Positions 50,774 through 61,284 are shown, counted from the stretch's first letter. The stretch is DNA of 64,000 nucleotides from Corynebacterium deserti GIMN1.010 (GCF_001277995.1 NZ_CP009220.1:1054001-1118000), one strand, 5' to 3'. The notes: a model not told the origin generated them from the letters alone. Translations and numbers: made by a program.

Positions 50774-51448
50774 ATGAAAAAAGTGGGGCGAAGGGTCGGA
50801 ATTCTCACAACTGTGGCCATGATTGGCGCAACGGTTGCGGGATGTTCGGCGGACTCTTATGAACCAAGCCCCCAAGCCCCGCTAGGCACTGTTGACAACC
50901 TTCAGATCCTTTCACCAGAGGGAAATGTTGAAGCGTTTGTGTTGGGCAAACTGTATGAGACCGCGTTGGAGGAACGCGGTCGTTCCGTGTCCCTGCAATT
51001 GGTGGAGGGCACGCTGGCCACTCAGCTAAAAGACCTTCGCGGAGGGCCAACCGACATTGTCATTGGATGCGCGGGGGAGTTGCTGGAGTTTTATAACCCC
51101 GATTTAGCTGATGAGCTTAAAGAAGAATACGCTCAGGTCAGCGTCTTCGATAGGAACTCCGGCGAGTGGCGCGAGAAGGTTTATGATGCCCTCCAAGGCT
51201 CCTTGCCTACGTCGTTGTCTGCCACTGACCCCTCAAATGCGGTGGGATGTCAAAACAATACGTCGCTTCCGCAGAACTTGGTGCCGATCTATCGAAAGCC
51301 AAACCTGGCGCGCTACGACAGAGACACTCTCAATTTGGTTAGTGGCGCACTGACCACAGGTGAGCTGCGCGAAATGGTGCGAAGTTCATCTAATACCGGA
51401 ACTATCAGCAATTCAGCGTTGGATTTCCTTAGATCAAAAGGTCTTTAA
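50774..51448 (+). CDS. Lipoprotein, possible periplasmic-binding-protein-type (OpuAC-like)
   Basis: 224 aa. Lipobox VAGC at about residues 21-24 after a hydrophobic TTVAMIGATVAGC. The mature part (LQILSPEGNVEAFVLGKLYETALEERGRSVSLQLVEGTLATQLKDLRGGPTDIVIGCAGELLEFYNPDLADEL) has the alternating strand/helix and acceptor-loop pattern of glycine-betaine-type binding proteins (first lobe), and there is a pair of cysteines (IGCAGE, VGCQNN). No transporter genes adjoin. Function unknown. It is 15 bases after the stress gene and may be co-transcribed with it; a strong terminator follows. Confidence 0.7.
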   Translation: MKKVGRRVGILTTVAMIGATVAGCSADSYEPSPQAPLGTVDNLQILSPEGNVEAFVLGKLYETALEERGRSVSLQLVEGTLATQLKDLRGGPTDIVIGCAGELLEFYNPDLADELKEEYAQVSVFDRNSGEWREKVYDALQGSLPTSLSATDPSNAVGCQNNTSLPQNLVPIYRKPNLARYDRDTLNLVSGALTTGELREMVRSSSNTGTISNSALDFLRSKGL

Positions 51449-51465
51449 AAAATTTCAAGCATGAC

Positions 51466-51503
51466 AAAAGGGCTGGTGCAGTTTTCACTGCACCAGCCCT
51501 TTT
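51466..51503. terminator. Bidirectional terminator between lipoprotein gene and odhA
   Basis: A perfect 16-bp stem (51466-51481 with 51488-51503) and six-base loop, with A-run on one side and T-run on the other, between convergent genes. Confidence 0.92.
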
Positions 51504-51517
51504 AGGTTAAAGCGAGA

Positions 51518-54500
51518 TTATGCGCCGAAAGCTTCGTCGATAAGCTGCTTTTCCTCCAGCTGGTGAACCTTGGCGATACCGGTTGCGGTGGAGGACTGTG
51601 CGCGACGGGATACGCGACGCAGTGGTGGCATGTTCGGGATCAGGTCGCGCAGGTGCTCGTTGTAGAACGGCCATGGACCCTGGTTTGCTGGCTCGTCCTG
51701 AACGAAGAGGATTTCCTCAGCGTTAGGGTAGGCGGCAAATGCCTCGGACAGGCGGTTGAACGGAATTGGGTGGAGCATTTCGATACGGACGATAGCGACG
51801 TCGTCGCGGCCGTCCTTCTCCTTGCGCTTTGCCAATTCGTAGTACAGCTTGCCGGAGACCAGCATGACCTTCTTCACCTTGGATGCATCTGCAACGTTTG
51901 GATCGTTGATCACGGCCTGGAACTTGGTGGTCTCGGTGAAGTCCTCAGGAGCAGAGGTTGCAGCCTTGTTGCGCAGCATGGACTTCGGGGTGAAGATCAC
52001 CAGAGGACGCTTCAGGTCGGACAGAGCGTGACGACGCAGCAAGTGGAAGTGGTTTGCTGGGGTGGATGGCTGAGCAACAGTCATGGAACCCTCAGCGCAC
52101 AGCTGCAGGAAGCGCTCAATACGTGCAGAGGAGTGGTCTGGGCCCTGGCCTTCGTAGCCGTGAGGCAGCAGAAGGATGAGCTTGGAGGTCTGACCCCACT
52201 TAGCTTCACCTGAGGAGACGTACTCGTCGATGATGGTCTGTGCGCCATTGGCGAAGTCGCCGAACTGTGCTTCCCATGCAACAACGGAGTCTTCGTTGCC
52301 TACGGAGTAGCCGTATTCGAAGCCCATGCCGGCGTACTCGGTCAGAGCAGAGTTGTAGACCAGGAACTTACCGTTGTTGCCCTTGGACTGTGCCAGCTCG
52401 TGCAGTGGGTTGAACTCTTCAGCGGTGTTTGGATCGATGGCGATCGCGTGGCGCTGGGTGAAGGTGCCACGGCGGGAATCCTCACCAGCCAGGCGCACCA
52501 GGCGACCGGAGTTAGCCAAAGAACCAAATGCGAGCAGTTCGCCCCATGCCCAGTCGATGCCACCTTCGGTGACAGACTCGGTGCGCTTCTTGGCAACAGG
52601 TGCCACGCGTGGGTGGTAGGTGAAGCCTTCTGGGGTGTTGGCGAAAGCCTGACCCAGTTCCAGCAGCTCTTCGCGGGAGATGTTGGTCTCCAGGCCGTGA
52701 GGAAGCTTCTGGGAGCCGGTGATGCCGGTCTGTGCCTGAGGCTGCTTCTTGCCGCCTTCCTTGACTTCGTTGAACACAGATTCCATCTGGTCGTGGAAGT
52801 CGCGGACAACTGCTTCTGCATCCTCTGGGGACAGATCACCACGGCCGAGCAGGTCTTCGGTGTACTGAGCACGAACAGTCTCGCGACCGGTAATGAGCTC
52901 GTACATCTTTGGCTGGGTCATGGATGGATCATCAGCCTCGTTGTGGCCGCGCAGGCGGTAGCAAACGAGGTCGATGAAGACGTCCTTGCCGAAGCGACGA
53001 CGGTACTCGGTTGCCAGCTGGCCAACCCAGACAACTGCCTCTGGGTCATCACCATTGACGTGGAAGACTGGGCAGCCGAATGCCTTGGCGTAGTCGGTTG
53101 CGTAGTGCATCGAACGGCTGGAGTCTGGGGTAGTGGTGAAGCCGATCTGGTTGTTCACCACGATGTGGATAGTGCCACCGACGTCGTAGCCACGCAGCTT
53201 AGCCAAGTTGATGGTTTCTGGGACGATGCCCAGGCCTGCGAATGCAGCGTCACCGTGGAGCAGCAGTGGCACAACGGTCTTGCCGTCTATGCCCTTGTCC
53301 AGGTAGTCCTGCTTTGCGCGGACGATACCTTCCATCACTGGGTTAACAGCTTCCAGGTGGGATGGGTTAGCGGTCAGGGAGACCTTGATCTCGCCGTCGC
53401 CGAACATCTGCAGGTGCTGGCCTTCGGAACCGAGGTGGTACTTCACGTCACCGGATCCACCGATCTGGCCCTGCTCCATTTGGCCTTCAAACTCGTTGAA
53501 GATTGATGCCAGTGGCTTGCCCACGATGTTGAACAAGACGTTGAGGCGTCCACGGTGTGGCATACCGATGACAACTTCGTCGAGGCCTTGGCCTGCAGCG
53601 GTGTCAATGGCGGAGTCCATCAGTGGGATGAGAGCTTCTGCACCTTCGAGGGAGAAACGCTTCTGACCGACGTACTTGGTCTGGAGGAAGTTCTCAAATG
53701 CTTCAGCAGCGTTGAGCTTCTGCAGGATGTACTTCTGCTCTGCCTGGGTTGGCTTTGGCATACCTGCTTCGAGGCGGTCCTGCAGCCAGGTGCGCTCATC
53801 GCGGTCCAAGATGTGGGTGTACTCAGAGCCGACCTTCAAGGTGTAAGCAGCGCGCAGGCGAGAGAGAACCTCGCGCAGGGTCATGGTCTCCTTGCCGCCG
53901 AAGCCACCGACGCTGAAGGTACGGTCCAGATCCCAGATGGTCAGGCCGTGGGTCTCGATGTCGAGGTCGCGGTGATCTGGAACTGGCATGCCTGGCTGAA
54001 CCCATGCAAGTGGGTTGGTGTCAGCGATGAGGTGACCGCGGGAACGGTAGGCCTCGATGAGCTGCATGACGCGGGTGTTCTTATCAACACCGGTGTTTGG
54101 AACGTCCTGTGCCCAACGCATTGGGGTGTAAGGAACGTTCATGGACTCGAAGATTTCGTCCCAGAACTTGTCATCGGTGAGAAGCTGCGACATGGTGCGC
54201 AGGAATTCGCCGGAGACAGCACCCTGGATCACGCGGTGATCGTAGGTGGAGGTGATGGTAACGAGCTTGCCCACGCCGAGCTCTGCCAGACGATCTTCGG
54301 ATGCACCCTGGAACTCTGCTGGGTAGTCCATGGAACCGACACCGATGATGGTGCCCTGGCCCTTGGTCAGACGAGGAACGGAGTGGCGGGTACCGATGCC
54401 ACCTGGGTTGGTCAAGGAGACGGTGACACCCTGGTAATCATCCATGGTGAGCTTGCCCTTGCGGGAGCGAGCAACGATGTCCTCGTATGCTGCGAGGAAC

Positions 54501-55207
54501 TCGGAGAAGTCCATCTTCTCGGTTTCCTTGATGGCTGCGACCACGAGTGCGCGGGAGCCATCCTTTTGAGGAAGGTCGATGGCCAGACCCAAGTTGATGT
54601 GCTCAGGGACGATCAAGGTTGGCTTGCCGTCGATGACATCATAAGAGTTGTTCATGTCTGGGTGAGCCATGACTGCCTTCACCATGGCGTAGCCGATGAT
54701 GTGGGTGAAGGAGATCTTGCCACCGCGGGTGCGCTTGAGCTGGTCGTTGACCATGGCGCGGTTTTCGAACATGAGGCGCGCTGGCATATCGCGAACCGAC
54801 GTTGCGGTTGGGATTTCCAGGGAGATGTCCATGTTTTTTGCGATGGACTTGAAGATGCCCCTGATTGGGAATTGACCTGGCTCTGGAAGCTGAGGTTGCT
54901 TAGACAATGGAGACTCCTTGGCCTGTGGAGCGGCCTTGGGGGCCTGCTTGGTTTCTGCTTTAGGTGCTGCGGTTGTAGCAGGCTTTGGCTGGGTTGTCTT
55001 TGCAGGGGCAGCCTGTGCCGCTGGTTTTGCAGACTCAGCCGGTGCGGAAGTCTTTGCTTCTGCAGTAGCGGGGGTAGCGTCAGGGCCCCCCTGAGTCTCG
55101 AAGAGATCTCTCCATTCCTTGTCCACGGACTTGGGGTCCTTTTGGAACTGCTGGAACATCTCGTCTACCAGCCACGCGTTCTGGCCGAAAGTACTAGCGC
55201 TGCTCAC
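51518..55207 (-). CDS. odhA: 2-oxoglutarate dehydrogenase E1 fused to E2-type catalytic domain (OdhA)
   Basis: 1229 aa from GTG 55207 ([29 protein letters not shown]). The frame reads upstream to 55315 without family similarity. Order: short E1 N-segment, Pro/Ala/Lys linker (about 45-105), E2-like acyltransferase domain without lipoyl or E1-binding parts (residues about 115-340, [29 protein letters not shown] and [17 protein letters not shown]), then E1 (KTYLKV region, [29 protein letters not shown]-type ThDP-binding). In C. glutamicum the enzyme functions with AceF supplying lipoyl, and OdhI inhibits it. Monocistronic with a strong terminator. Confidence 0.95.
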   Translation of the reverse strand: MSSASTFGQNAWLVDEMFQQFQKDPKSVDKEWRDLFETQGGPDATPATAEAKTSAPAESAKPAAQAAPAKTTQPKPATTAAPKAETKQAPKAAPQAKESPLSKQPQLPEPGQFPIRGIFKSIAKNMDISLEIPTATSVRDMPARLMFENRAMVNDQLKRTRGGKISFTHIIGYAMVKAVMAHPDMNNSYDVIDGKPTLIVPEHINLGLAIDLPQKDGSRALVVAAIKETEKMDFSEFLAAYEDIVARSRKGKLTMDDYQGVTVSLTNPGGIGTRHSVPRLTKGQGTIIGVGSMDYPAEFQGASEDRLAELGVGKLVTITSTYDHRVIQGAVSGEFLRTMSQLLTDDKFWDEIFESMNVPYTPMRWAQDVPNTGVDKNTRVMQLIEAYRSRGHLIADTNPLAWVQPGMPVPDHRDLDIETHGLTIWDLDRTFSVGGFGGKETMTLREVLSRLRAAYTLKVGSEYTHILDRDERTWLQDRLEAGMPKPTQAEQKYILQKLNAAEAFENFLQTKYVGQKRFSLEGAEALIPLMDSAIDTAAGQGLDEVVIGMPHRGRLNVLFNIVGKPLASIFNEFEGQMEQGQIGGSGDVKYHLGSEGQHLQMFGDGEIKVSLTANPSHLEAVNPVMEGIVRAKQDYLDKGIDGKTVVPLLLHGDAAFAGLGIVPETINLAKLRGYDVGGTIHIVVNNQIGFTTTPDSSRSMHYATDYAKAFGCPVFHVNGDDPEAVVWVGQLATEYRRRFGKDVFIDLVCYRLRGHNEADDPSMTQPKMYELITGRETVRAQYTEDLLGRGDLSPEDAEAVVRDFHDQMESVFNEVKEGGKKQPQAQTGITGSQKLPHGLETNISREELLELGQAFANTPEGFTYHPRVAPVAKKRTESVTEGGIDWAWGELLAFGSLANSGRLVRLAGEDSRRGTFTQRHAIAIDPNTAEEFNPLHELAQSKGNNGKFLVYNSALTEYAGMGFEYGYSVGNEDSVVAWEAQFGDFANGAQTIIDEYVSSGEAKWGQTSKLILLLPHGYEGQGPDHSSARIERFLQLCAEGSMTVAQPSTPANHFHLLRRHALSDLKRPLVIFTPKSMLRNKAATSAPEDFTETTKFQAVINDPNVADASKVKKVMLVSGKLYYELAKRKEKDGRDDVAIVRIEMLHPIPFNRLSEAFAAYPNAEEILFVQDEPANQGPWPFYNEHLRDLIPNMPPLRRVSRRAQSSTATGIAKVHQLEEKQLIDEAFGA

Positions 55208-55348
55208 GGCAGGTACTCGCCTCTTTTCCTTGCTTGTTGAGGGTTTATTGAGCTTTGTTTTATCTACTGTAACGCTGGTTGTTGGCCTAAAAGTCCAGCA
55301 CCCCAGTTGTAGCATTTTTTTGTTGACAGTTCCTACAAAAATAACGTG

Positions 55349-58300
55349 TCACTCAATTAAATGCCACATGCGGGCGTAGGTTCCGTTAGCCGACAACAAT
55401 TCGTCGTGCGATCCGTCCTCAATGATACGTCCTTGGTCGACGACAAGAATACGATCGGCTCGTTTTGCTGTCGCCAAGCGGTGCGCGACGATGATGCTTG
55501 TGCGTCCGCGCGTCACCCGATCGGAGGCGTTAAGGATGACGGCTTCGGTGGCGGGGTCAAGGGTGGAGGTGGCTTCGTCGAGCAGCATGATCGACGGCTC
55601 GATCAACTCGGCGCGTGCGAGGGCGATCAGTTGTCGCTGGCCGGACGACAGGTTGCGGCCGCGCTCACCCACCTGGTGGTTGAAACCACCAGGGATTGCG
55701 GCGATAGCGTTAAGCGCACCGACTCTGCGGGCTGCGGCTTCAACGATGCTTGTCGACGCCCCCTTGCTTCCATACGCAATATTTTCCGCCACTGTTCCAC
55801 TGAATAGGTGTGCTTCTTGGGGAACGTGGCCGATAGTGCGTCGCCAGTCGGAGATGGGGAAGTCTCGAATGTCGATGTTTCCGGCGGTAACCGTGCCTTC
55901 CTGGGGATCATAAAGCCGCGAGAGCAGTTTGACCACGGTGGATTTTCCAGCGCCGGTGGGTCCGACAACTGCCACAGTGGTACCGGGTTGGATGTCCACC
56001 GAGACGTTGCGCAGGATCGGAGTGTCGGCGTAGCGGAAGGAGACGTCGTTAAGCGATAAAGCTTTAGTGGCAGCTTCTGGTGCCTGCCTGTTGACGCCAG
56101 TGTCTGCCACGCTGGGCTGAGTTGCAAGCAATTCGGTGATGCGGCGGAAGCCGACGGCTGCTTGCTGGTAGGAGTCGAAGATTTGGCTGAGTTGTTGGAT
56201 CGGGCCAAACATGAGACCCATGTAGAGGACGAATGCGACGAGCACGCCGGTGGAGATGTCACCGCGCGTGACCTGCCAGGCGCCGAAGCCTAACACCAAT
56301 GCCTGTGCGATTTCAGATAGAGCACCGAGACCGGGGAAGTAGATGGCGATGGCGGTTTGCGATTGCACACGCAGGCGTCGGTATTCTTCGGCTTCCGTTT
56401 CATAGTTGGTGTATACAACGCTTTCCATGCGATGAACCTGGGAGGTGCGCAGACCAGCGATAGCCTCGTGGAAGACGGCGTTAACCTGGCTGGATTGCTC
56501 GCGGGATGCGGTGTACAGGCGTGAGCTGATGCGGCGGAAAATCAGGGTAAGAACGATGATGATAGGCACGACAGACAGCGCTAGGAGGGCGAGTTTCCAA
56601 TCGGTAACCGCGAGCATCGTCACCACTCCGATGAGCGTTCCTACTGACACGACTGTTTGTGCCAGGCCGGTTTGCAGGAACGACGAAAGGTTATCAATGT
56701 CGGTGGTCATGCGCGTCATGATGCGACCAGACATCGTGCGTTCGAAGTAATCCATGGATAGTCGTAACAGGTGCACAAAAGAGCGCAGACGCAGGCCAAA
56801 CAGGAGACGTTCGCCGGTACGCGCAGTGATGATCGTGTTGATAACAGCGGCACCCCACGAGATGAGGACAACGGCAGCACCTGCGATGGCAATGCCCCAC
56901 AGCGATCGTGAATCTTGAGCGTGAATACCGTTGTCGATGGCAGCGCGCATCAGTGTCGGAAAGGCAAGATCTGCAGCTACGCCAACCAGCAACAAGGCGA
57001 TGACACCGGCGATCAGCCACTTCACCTGGGCAAAAAGGTTCTTTAGTTGGAAACCACGCGTGGTGGTGCGAAGTCTTTGGGCATCCACTTTGGGATTTTC
57101 GGTAGCTGCTGGCAGCGCCTCGATTCGGGCAAGCAATTCCGGGGTGGCGGGCATGGACATGCCTCGGCCTTTACCAGGTGTCGGTGTCAAAATCCGGTAC
57201 TGGGATTTCGCTTCCACCTCGGGCCAGAGTTGTTCCTGGGTGGGCGCAGTGGAGTCTTCATCGAGGTCAAACTCTGCTGGCTTGTCCTCTTGGAAGTTCA
57301 ATGACATCAGGTGAGAGAAACGCTGGTGCTCGCGCATTGCATCGAGGGTATCTAGTGCGGTGATACGGCCGTTTTCTACCAGGCCGATTCGATCGCCCAA
57401 CTCCAAGGTGGAGTGTCGGTGGGCGATGATGAGCAAGGTGACGTCGTCAAGCTCATGACGTAGCGCCTGAAATATGCGATCCTCGGTGGAGGCGTCGATG
57501 GCTGAGGTGGCATCATCAAGCACCAACACCTTGGGGTGGGCGAGGAAAGCGCGCGCCAAGGCGATGCGTTGGCGCTGACCACCAGACAGTGTCAGGCCAC
57601 GTTCACCAATGACTTCCCCATATTGGTTGGGCAGCTTCGCAATGAACTCATGTGCTTGCGCCATGTCGGCTGCGTGTTTGACCTGCTCATCGGTGACGTC
57701 CAAGCCCATGGCGATGTTGTCCCGGATGGAAGAGGAGTACAGAAATGGCTCATCGAAAACGGTGATGAGATTGGAGCGGATGTCGTTGTCGGTAAGGTCG
57801 GTGAAGTTGTAGCTTTGGCCGTTGGTTCCGGTTCCACTGGTAAAGGCGACAGAACCGGTCTCTGGGCGGTAGAAATTGCCAGCTAGCTGCACCGCCATGG
57901 TCTTGCCCGCGCCAGGTGGACCCACGAGGACGATCGTTTCGCCAGGGTTGACAGTGAGATCAAAGCCGTTTAGCACATTGTTGAAGGAGACGTTGTCAAA
58001 GGAGAGACCCAGGGGAGTATCCGGCAGGTGCTTGGGATAGGTTGGGTCCTCGTGAGCTGGGGTGAGATCGATGACCTCAAAGATGCGGTCGATCGAGGAC
58101 AGCGAGAGCTGCATGCGCATGAGCATGCCAGACAGCGACCTGGCCACCGCAGACAAGCTGGTGAGGTAGGAGGAGAACGCGACGAAAGTACCCACGGTGA
58201 TCTGGCCGGTCATGGCAAGGTAGCCCCCACCCACAATGTTGATTACCAACGCTAATTGGGGGAGTTGTTCCACCATCGGAATAAAGCGCGCAGTGAGGAA

Positions 58301-59086
58301 AGCAGTGCGCATGCGCTGGGCAAACAGCTCGCGCGCGGTGTGCTCTAGTTTGTCAGTTTCGCGTTCTTCTTGGGCAAATGCTTTCACCACGCGGATGCCA
58401 GTGACGGTCTCTTCAACATGGGTAGTCAAGTCTGCAGCCTTTTGTTGCGCGGACCATGTGGAGGCGAACAACGCTTTTCGGGAGTGGGCGACCGCCCACA
58501 ACAGCAGTGGGACAAGCACGGCAGCGATGATGGTCAGCGGTGGAGAAATAGCCACCATGATAACCAGGGTAAGAACGAGTTTGACCACGTTTCCAATCAG
58601 CATCGGCAGCATGGCGATCAAACCTTGCACACTGGTGATATCAGAGATGGATCGGCTAACGATCTGCCCGGTGCGAATCTCGTCTTGGCCGGGCCCGTCG
58701 AGACGCTGCAGTGATGCCATCGTGCGCAAGCGAATATCATGTTGCACGCCGATGCTGAGTTTTCCTGCGGTGTAGCGTCGACCAAATTGGCTGGCATAGC
58801 GCAACAGCGCAAGGACGATCATGAGCGTAATAACGCCGGTAAGGACGCTGACACCCGTTGGCGTGATGGCATTAACAACAGAGGTTGTCAGGGTGTCGCC
58901 GGTGTTCCCCAGTGCAATATCGATGGCGCCACCGGTTAAGAGGGGGAGTGTGAGCTCAAAAAGTGTGGCTGCCAGAGCACTGACAATAGTAAAAGTGCTT
59001 AGCCACGGTCGCTGCCAGGCCACGTGGACCAATTGGGCAATGCGATTGGGTTTGGGGGTGTGGTTTTTAGTGGTTGAGGCGGTCAT
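55349..59086 (-). CDS. Fused heterodimer-type ABC multidrug exporter (Rv0194-like)
   Basis: 1245 aa encoding two half-exporters in one chain: TMD1 (~1-310), NBD1, TMD2 (~690-980), NBD2. NBD1: Walker A VGPPGAGKT near residue 390, signature LSGGQRQRI, Walker B VLVLDDATSAID with Asp replacing the catalytic Glu. NBD2: Walker A VGPTGAGKST near residue 1047, signature LSSGQRQLI, Walker B IMLLDEATSTLD with intact Glu. This gives one degenerate and one active site, as in heterodimeric exporters such as BmrCD and in mycobacterial Rv0194. Export substrate not determinable. Divergent neither: upstream gene is 104 bases away, same strand. Confidence 0.88.
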   Translation of the reverse strand: MTASTTKNHTPKPNRIAQLVHVAWQRPWLSTFTIVSALAATLFELTLPLLTGGAIDIALGNTGDTLTTSVVNAITPTGVSVLTGVITLMIVLALLRYASQFGRRYTAGKLSIGVQHDIRLRTMASLQRLDGPGQDEIRTGQIVSRSISDITSVQGLIAMLPMLIGNVVKLVLTLVIMVAISPPLTIIAAVLVPLLLWAVAHSRKALFASTWSAQQKAADLTTHVEETVTGIRVVKAFAQEERETDKLEHTARELFAQRMRTAFLTARFIPMVEQLPQLALVINIVGGGYLAMTGQITVGTFVAFSSYLTSLSAVARSLSGMLMRMQLSLSSIDRIFEVIDLTPAHEDPTYPKHLPDTPLGLSFDNVSFNNVLNGFDLTVNPGETIVLVGPPGAGKTMAVQLAGNFYRPETGSVAFTSGTGTNGQSYNFTDLTDNDIRSNLITVFDEPFLYSSSIRDNIAMGLDVTDEQVKHAADMAQAHEFIAKLPNQYGEVIGERGLTLSGGQRQRIALARAFLAHPKVLVLDDATSAIDASTEDRIFQALRHELDDVTLLIIAHRHSTLELGDRIGLVENGRITALDTLDAMREHQRFSHLMSLNFQEDKPAEFDLDEDSTAPTQEQLWPEVEAKSQYRILTPTPGKGRGMSMPATPELLARIEALPAATENPKVDAQRLRTTTRGFQLKNLFAQVKWLIAGVIALLLVGVAADLAFPTLMRAAIDNGIHAQDSRSLWGIAIAGAAVVLISWGAAVINTIITARTGERLLFGLRLRSFVHLLRLSMDYFERTMSGRIMTRMTTDIDNLSSFLQTGLAQTVVSVGTLIGVVTMLAVTDWKLALLALSVVPIIIVLTLIFRRISSRLYTASREQSSQVNAVFHEAIAGLRTSQVHRMESVVYTNYETEAEEYRRLRVQSQTAIAIYFPGLGALSEIAQALVLGFGAWQVTRGDISTGVLVAFVLYMGLMFGPIQQLSQIFDSYQQAAVGFRRITELLATQPSVADTGVNRQAPEAATKALSLNDVSFRYADTPILRNVSVDIQPGTTVAVVGPTGAGKSTVVKLLSRLYDPQEGTVTAGNIDIRDFPISDWRRTIGHVPQEAHLFSGTVAENIAYGSKGASTSIVEAAARRVGALNAIAAIPGGFNHQVGERGRNLSSGQRQLIALARAELIEPSIMLLDEATSTLDPATEAVILNASDRVTRGRTSIIVAHRLATAKRADRILVVDQGRIIEDGSHDELLSANGTYARMWHLIE

Positions 59087-59190
59087 GGTTGTGCCTTTCG
59101 TAAAGGAAGCTGCTGGTGGGGGAATTCCTTTCTCTTAAGCGCCACGCGGACATGCGTGAGCGCTAAGTGAGTTGGGGTAAATAAAACGAG

Positions 59191-59907
59191 CTAGAAGGTT
59201 GCGGGCAATGGGCCCAGAGAGTCGTACGCGTTGCCGATGGTCTTGTTTGCGATCTTGCGGTTGGCAATCGTGCCCATCACCGCACCGATGCCAAAGGGTA
59301 GAATCTTGCCCACCCACGCGGCACGGAAACGCTTGTTGACCTGCTTGATGGCGTACTTCATCAAGCGGCCGTTTACTTCCATCAGCCCGCCGATATTGAA
59401 ACGAGAGATAGCGATGCCCGGAGCCTTGTTTTTCTTGCTGAGGTCGCCAACGGCGGCGTCGACAATTGCTTTGCCCGCCGAGCCCAGCAGAACCACCAGG
59501 ATCAAGCCACGCCGGCGTTCTGGGTGGCGGATATCAATGCCGCGCAGATGCGCGGACGCCATGGTGTAAAACGCCGCAGCGTCCAAAAACACCAGCGATT
59601 CAGCGCCGACGGCCAGCGCGCCCGTGACAAAACCGATACCCGGCACGGCCGCTGCAAGCCCCACACCGGCACCGGAGCCGGTGGCAAGGTTCAAAAAATG
59701 CTTATCGACGAGCTTCTGCAGCTCTGCGGGACTCTTATCAGGGTTGTTTTTGCGTAGCCACGAAATATAGTTCTCAATGGCACCCGTCTGGAGGTGAACT
59801 GCCTTATCCAATGCGCGGATCAGGTATTTTCCGGTCGCGCCTGCATTTTCTTCCAACACTGCAGGATCGGAATGGACTGCATCAGTGATGGTGGTGTTGT
59901 CAGGCAT
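59191..59907 (-). CDS. Membrane-associated protein of unknown function (EcsC-like, tentative)
   Basis: 238 aa. Hydrophobic glycine-rich stretch ATGSGAGVGLAAAVPGIGFVTGALAVG near residues 76-102, then ESLVFLDAAAFYTMASAHLRGIDIRHPERRRGLILVVLLGSAGKAIVDAAV, and a C-terminal basic half (MKYAIKQVNKRFRAAWVGKILPFGIGAVMGTIANRKIANKTIGNAYDSLG). The GxGxxxGxAAAVPGxG pattern resembles the EcsC family of membrane-associated proteins, but I am not certain. It precedes the ABC exporter gene by 104 bases on the same strand. Confidence 0.6.
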   Translation of the reverse strand: MPDNTTITDAVHSDPAVLEENAGATGKYLIRALDKAVHLQTGAIENYISWLRKNNPDKSPAELQKLVDKHFLNLATGSGAGVGLAAAVPGIGFVTGALAVGAESLVFLDAAAFYTMASAHLRGIDIRHPERRRGLILVVLLGSAGKAIVDAAVGDLSKKNKAPGIAISRFNIGGLMEVNGRLMKYAIKQVNKRFRAAWVGKILPFGIGAVMGTIANRKIANKTIGNAYDSLGPLPATF

Positions 59908-59939
59908 AAGGTGCCTCCTTGAACGTATAAGGGGGATAA

Positions 59940-60746
59940 CTACTTAGAGAATTCCTCCGCGGCAACAATCTGCTCGTCGGTAGGGCGAACTCCGGTGTAG
60001 AGGTGGAACTGCTCGGCTGCTTGAAGCGCTGCGACTTCTCCACCGTCGATGGTTTGCTTGCCCAGGGACTTAGCCAGTTTAATCAATGGGGTCCCAACTG
60101 GGAGCGCGACACAATCGAAAATAACGTCTGCGCGAGTTACTTCATCCTCGCTAAAAGAGACAACGTCTTCATCGGGGCCATTCATTCCCATTGGGGTGAC
60201 ATTGACCAAAAGTTTGGCCGTCTCAGGCACAGTGGTGGAGTACTCCCAACCATAACGAGACGCCAATGCAGAGCCAGTGGTGTGGTTGCGGGCAACAACG
60301 GTGCCATGCAATCCATAGTCCGCGAGAGCTGCGACAACGGCATTAGCCATGCCACCAGAACCCTTAATAGCAACCGGTGCATTAGGGTCCACGCGGTGCT
60401 GTTCCAGCAGGTGGTACACCGCGGTGTAGTCAGTGTTGTAGCCGGTGAGGTGACCATCATCATTAACGATGGTGTTGACGGAGCGAATACGAGCAGCCGA
60501 CGGATCGAGCTCATCGATCAGCGGAATGACATCTCCCTTATATGGCATGGACACACCAGCGCCACGGATGTTGAGACCACGAATACCTGCCACGGCAGCG
60601 GTGATATCTGCAGGAGCAACAGCCTTGTAAAGGAAGTTCAGACCAAGTTCAGCGTAAAGCCAGTTGTGGAATCGCACTCCATGGTTGGAAGGACGTGCGG
60701 CAAGTGAGATGCACAGGGTGGTGTCCCTGTCGACGTGGTTAACCAT
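59940..60746 (-). CDS. Shikimate-dehydrogenase-like protein (SDH-L/HI0607 type)
   Basis: 268 aa. The family pattern SLAARPSNHGVRFHNWLYAELGLNFLYKAV followed by GIRGLNIRGAGVSMPYKGDVIPLIDELDPSA and VNTIVNDDGHLTGYNTDYTA is typical of the SDH-L subgroup represented by Haemophilus HI0607, not AroE. The catalytic Lys (MPYKGD) and Asp (NTDY) are kept, but the SxS shikimate-carboxylate motif of AroE is absent. A Rossmann AIKGSGGMANAVVAAL motif is present. SDH-L activity with shikimate is very low in the studied member; native substrate unknown. Confidence 0.82.
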   Translation of the reverse strand: MVNHVDRDTTLCISLAARPSNHGVRFHNWLYAELGLNFLYKAVAPADITAAVAGIRGLNIRGAGVSMPYKGDVIPLIDELDPSAARIRSVNTIVNDDGHLTGYNTDYTAVYHLLEQHRVDPNAPVAIKGSGGMANAVVAALADYGLHGTVVARNHTTGSALASRYGWEYSTTVPETAKLLVNVTPMGMNGPDEDVVSFSEDEVTRADVIFDCVALPVGTPLIKLAKSLGKQTIDGGEVAALQAAEQFHLYTGVRPTDEQIVAAEEFSK

Positions 60747-60819
60747 GGAAGCGATTTTAGCCTTTTTGCTGTCAACGTTGGGAGAAATGCCCGATTATGT
60801 GTGTTTTTATTTGAGATCT

Positions 60820-61284
60820 CTAGTAGGTTTCCAACGGAGTTGCCCCAAAATCAGCTGCCAACGTGTTGGCGTGGCCCACAAACTGCTCACGACTAACCAG
60901 CGCGCGCTTATGAGTTCCTGCGCCTTGAACGGTATCGCCAGCAGTGACTTTGACCTCCCATTCCACAGAACGCTTACCCACTTTGGTGACCTTAACAATT
61001 ACAGTGAGCTCTGCGCCCTCAGTAGCAGGTGCGTCGTGGGAGACATTAATGCCCACGCCGAGGCTGATGGTTTGATCATCGGGGATCGACGCCTGCAAGT
61101 GATCCATGCACGCCCACTCGATGAGTCCAACAAAGAAGCCGGTAGCAAACACACGAGGCATCGCAGTAAATAGCTCAGCCTCTGGGTAAAGATCAGGAAC
61201 AGCTTTGTTGCCAGGGACAACGTAGGTGAAGGTGTGGGTGTCGCCTACTTTGATCGGGCCGTTTTCAATGAGATTAATCGTCAT
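60820..61284 (-). CDS. Hot-dog thioesterase (FlK-like)
   Basis: 154 aa. Conserved features of the fluoroacetyl-CoA thioesterase-like family: VFATGFFVGLIEWACMDHL (Thr in ATG, Glu in IEW) and VGINVSHDAPATEGAELTV (catalytic His), giving a Thr/Glu/His arrangement like FlK. Such proteins hydrolyse or bind small acyl-CoA. Preferred substrate unknown. It lies 74 bases upstream of the SDH-L gene on the same strand and is divergent from the carboxylesterase. Confidence 0.75.
   Translation of the reverse strand: MTINLIENGPIKVGDTHTFTYVVPGNKAVPDLYPEAELFTAMPRVFATGFFVGLIEWACMDHLQASIPDDQTISLGVGINVSHDAPATEGAELTVIVKVTKVGKRSVEWEVKVTAGDTVQGAGTHKRALVSREQFVGHANTLAADFGATPLETY

Noticed and set aside
53555..55240. 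Long plus-strand open frame antisense to odhA (about 560 codons), and a second at 52400-53506
   Set aside because: Both lie entirely within odhA and result from its codon bias; translated sequence has no plausible domain.
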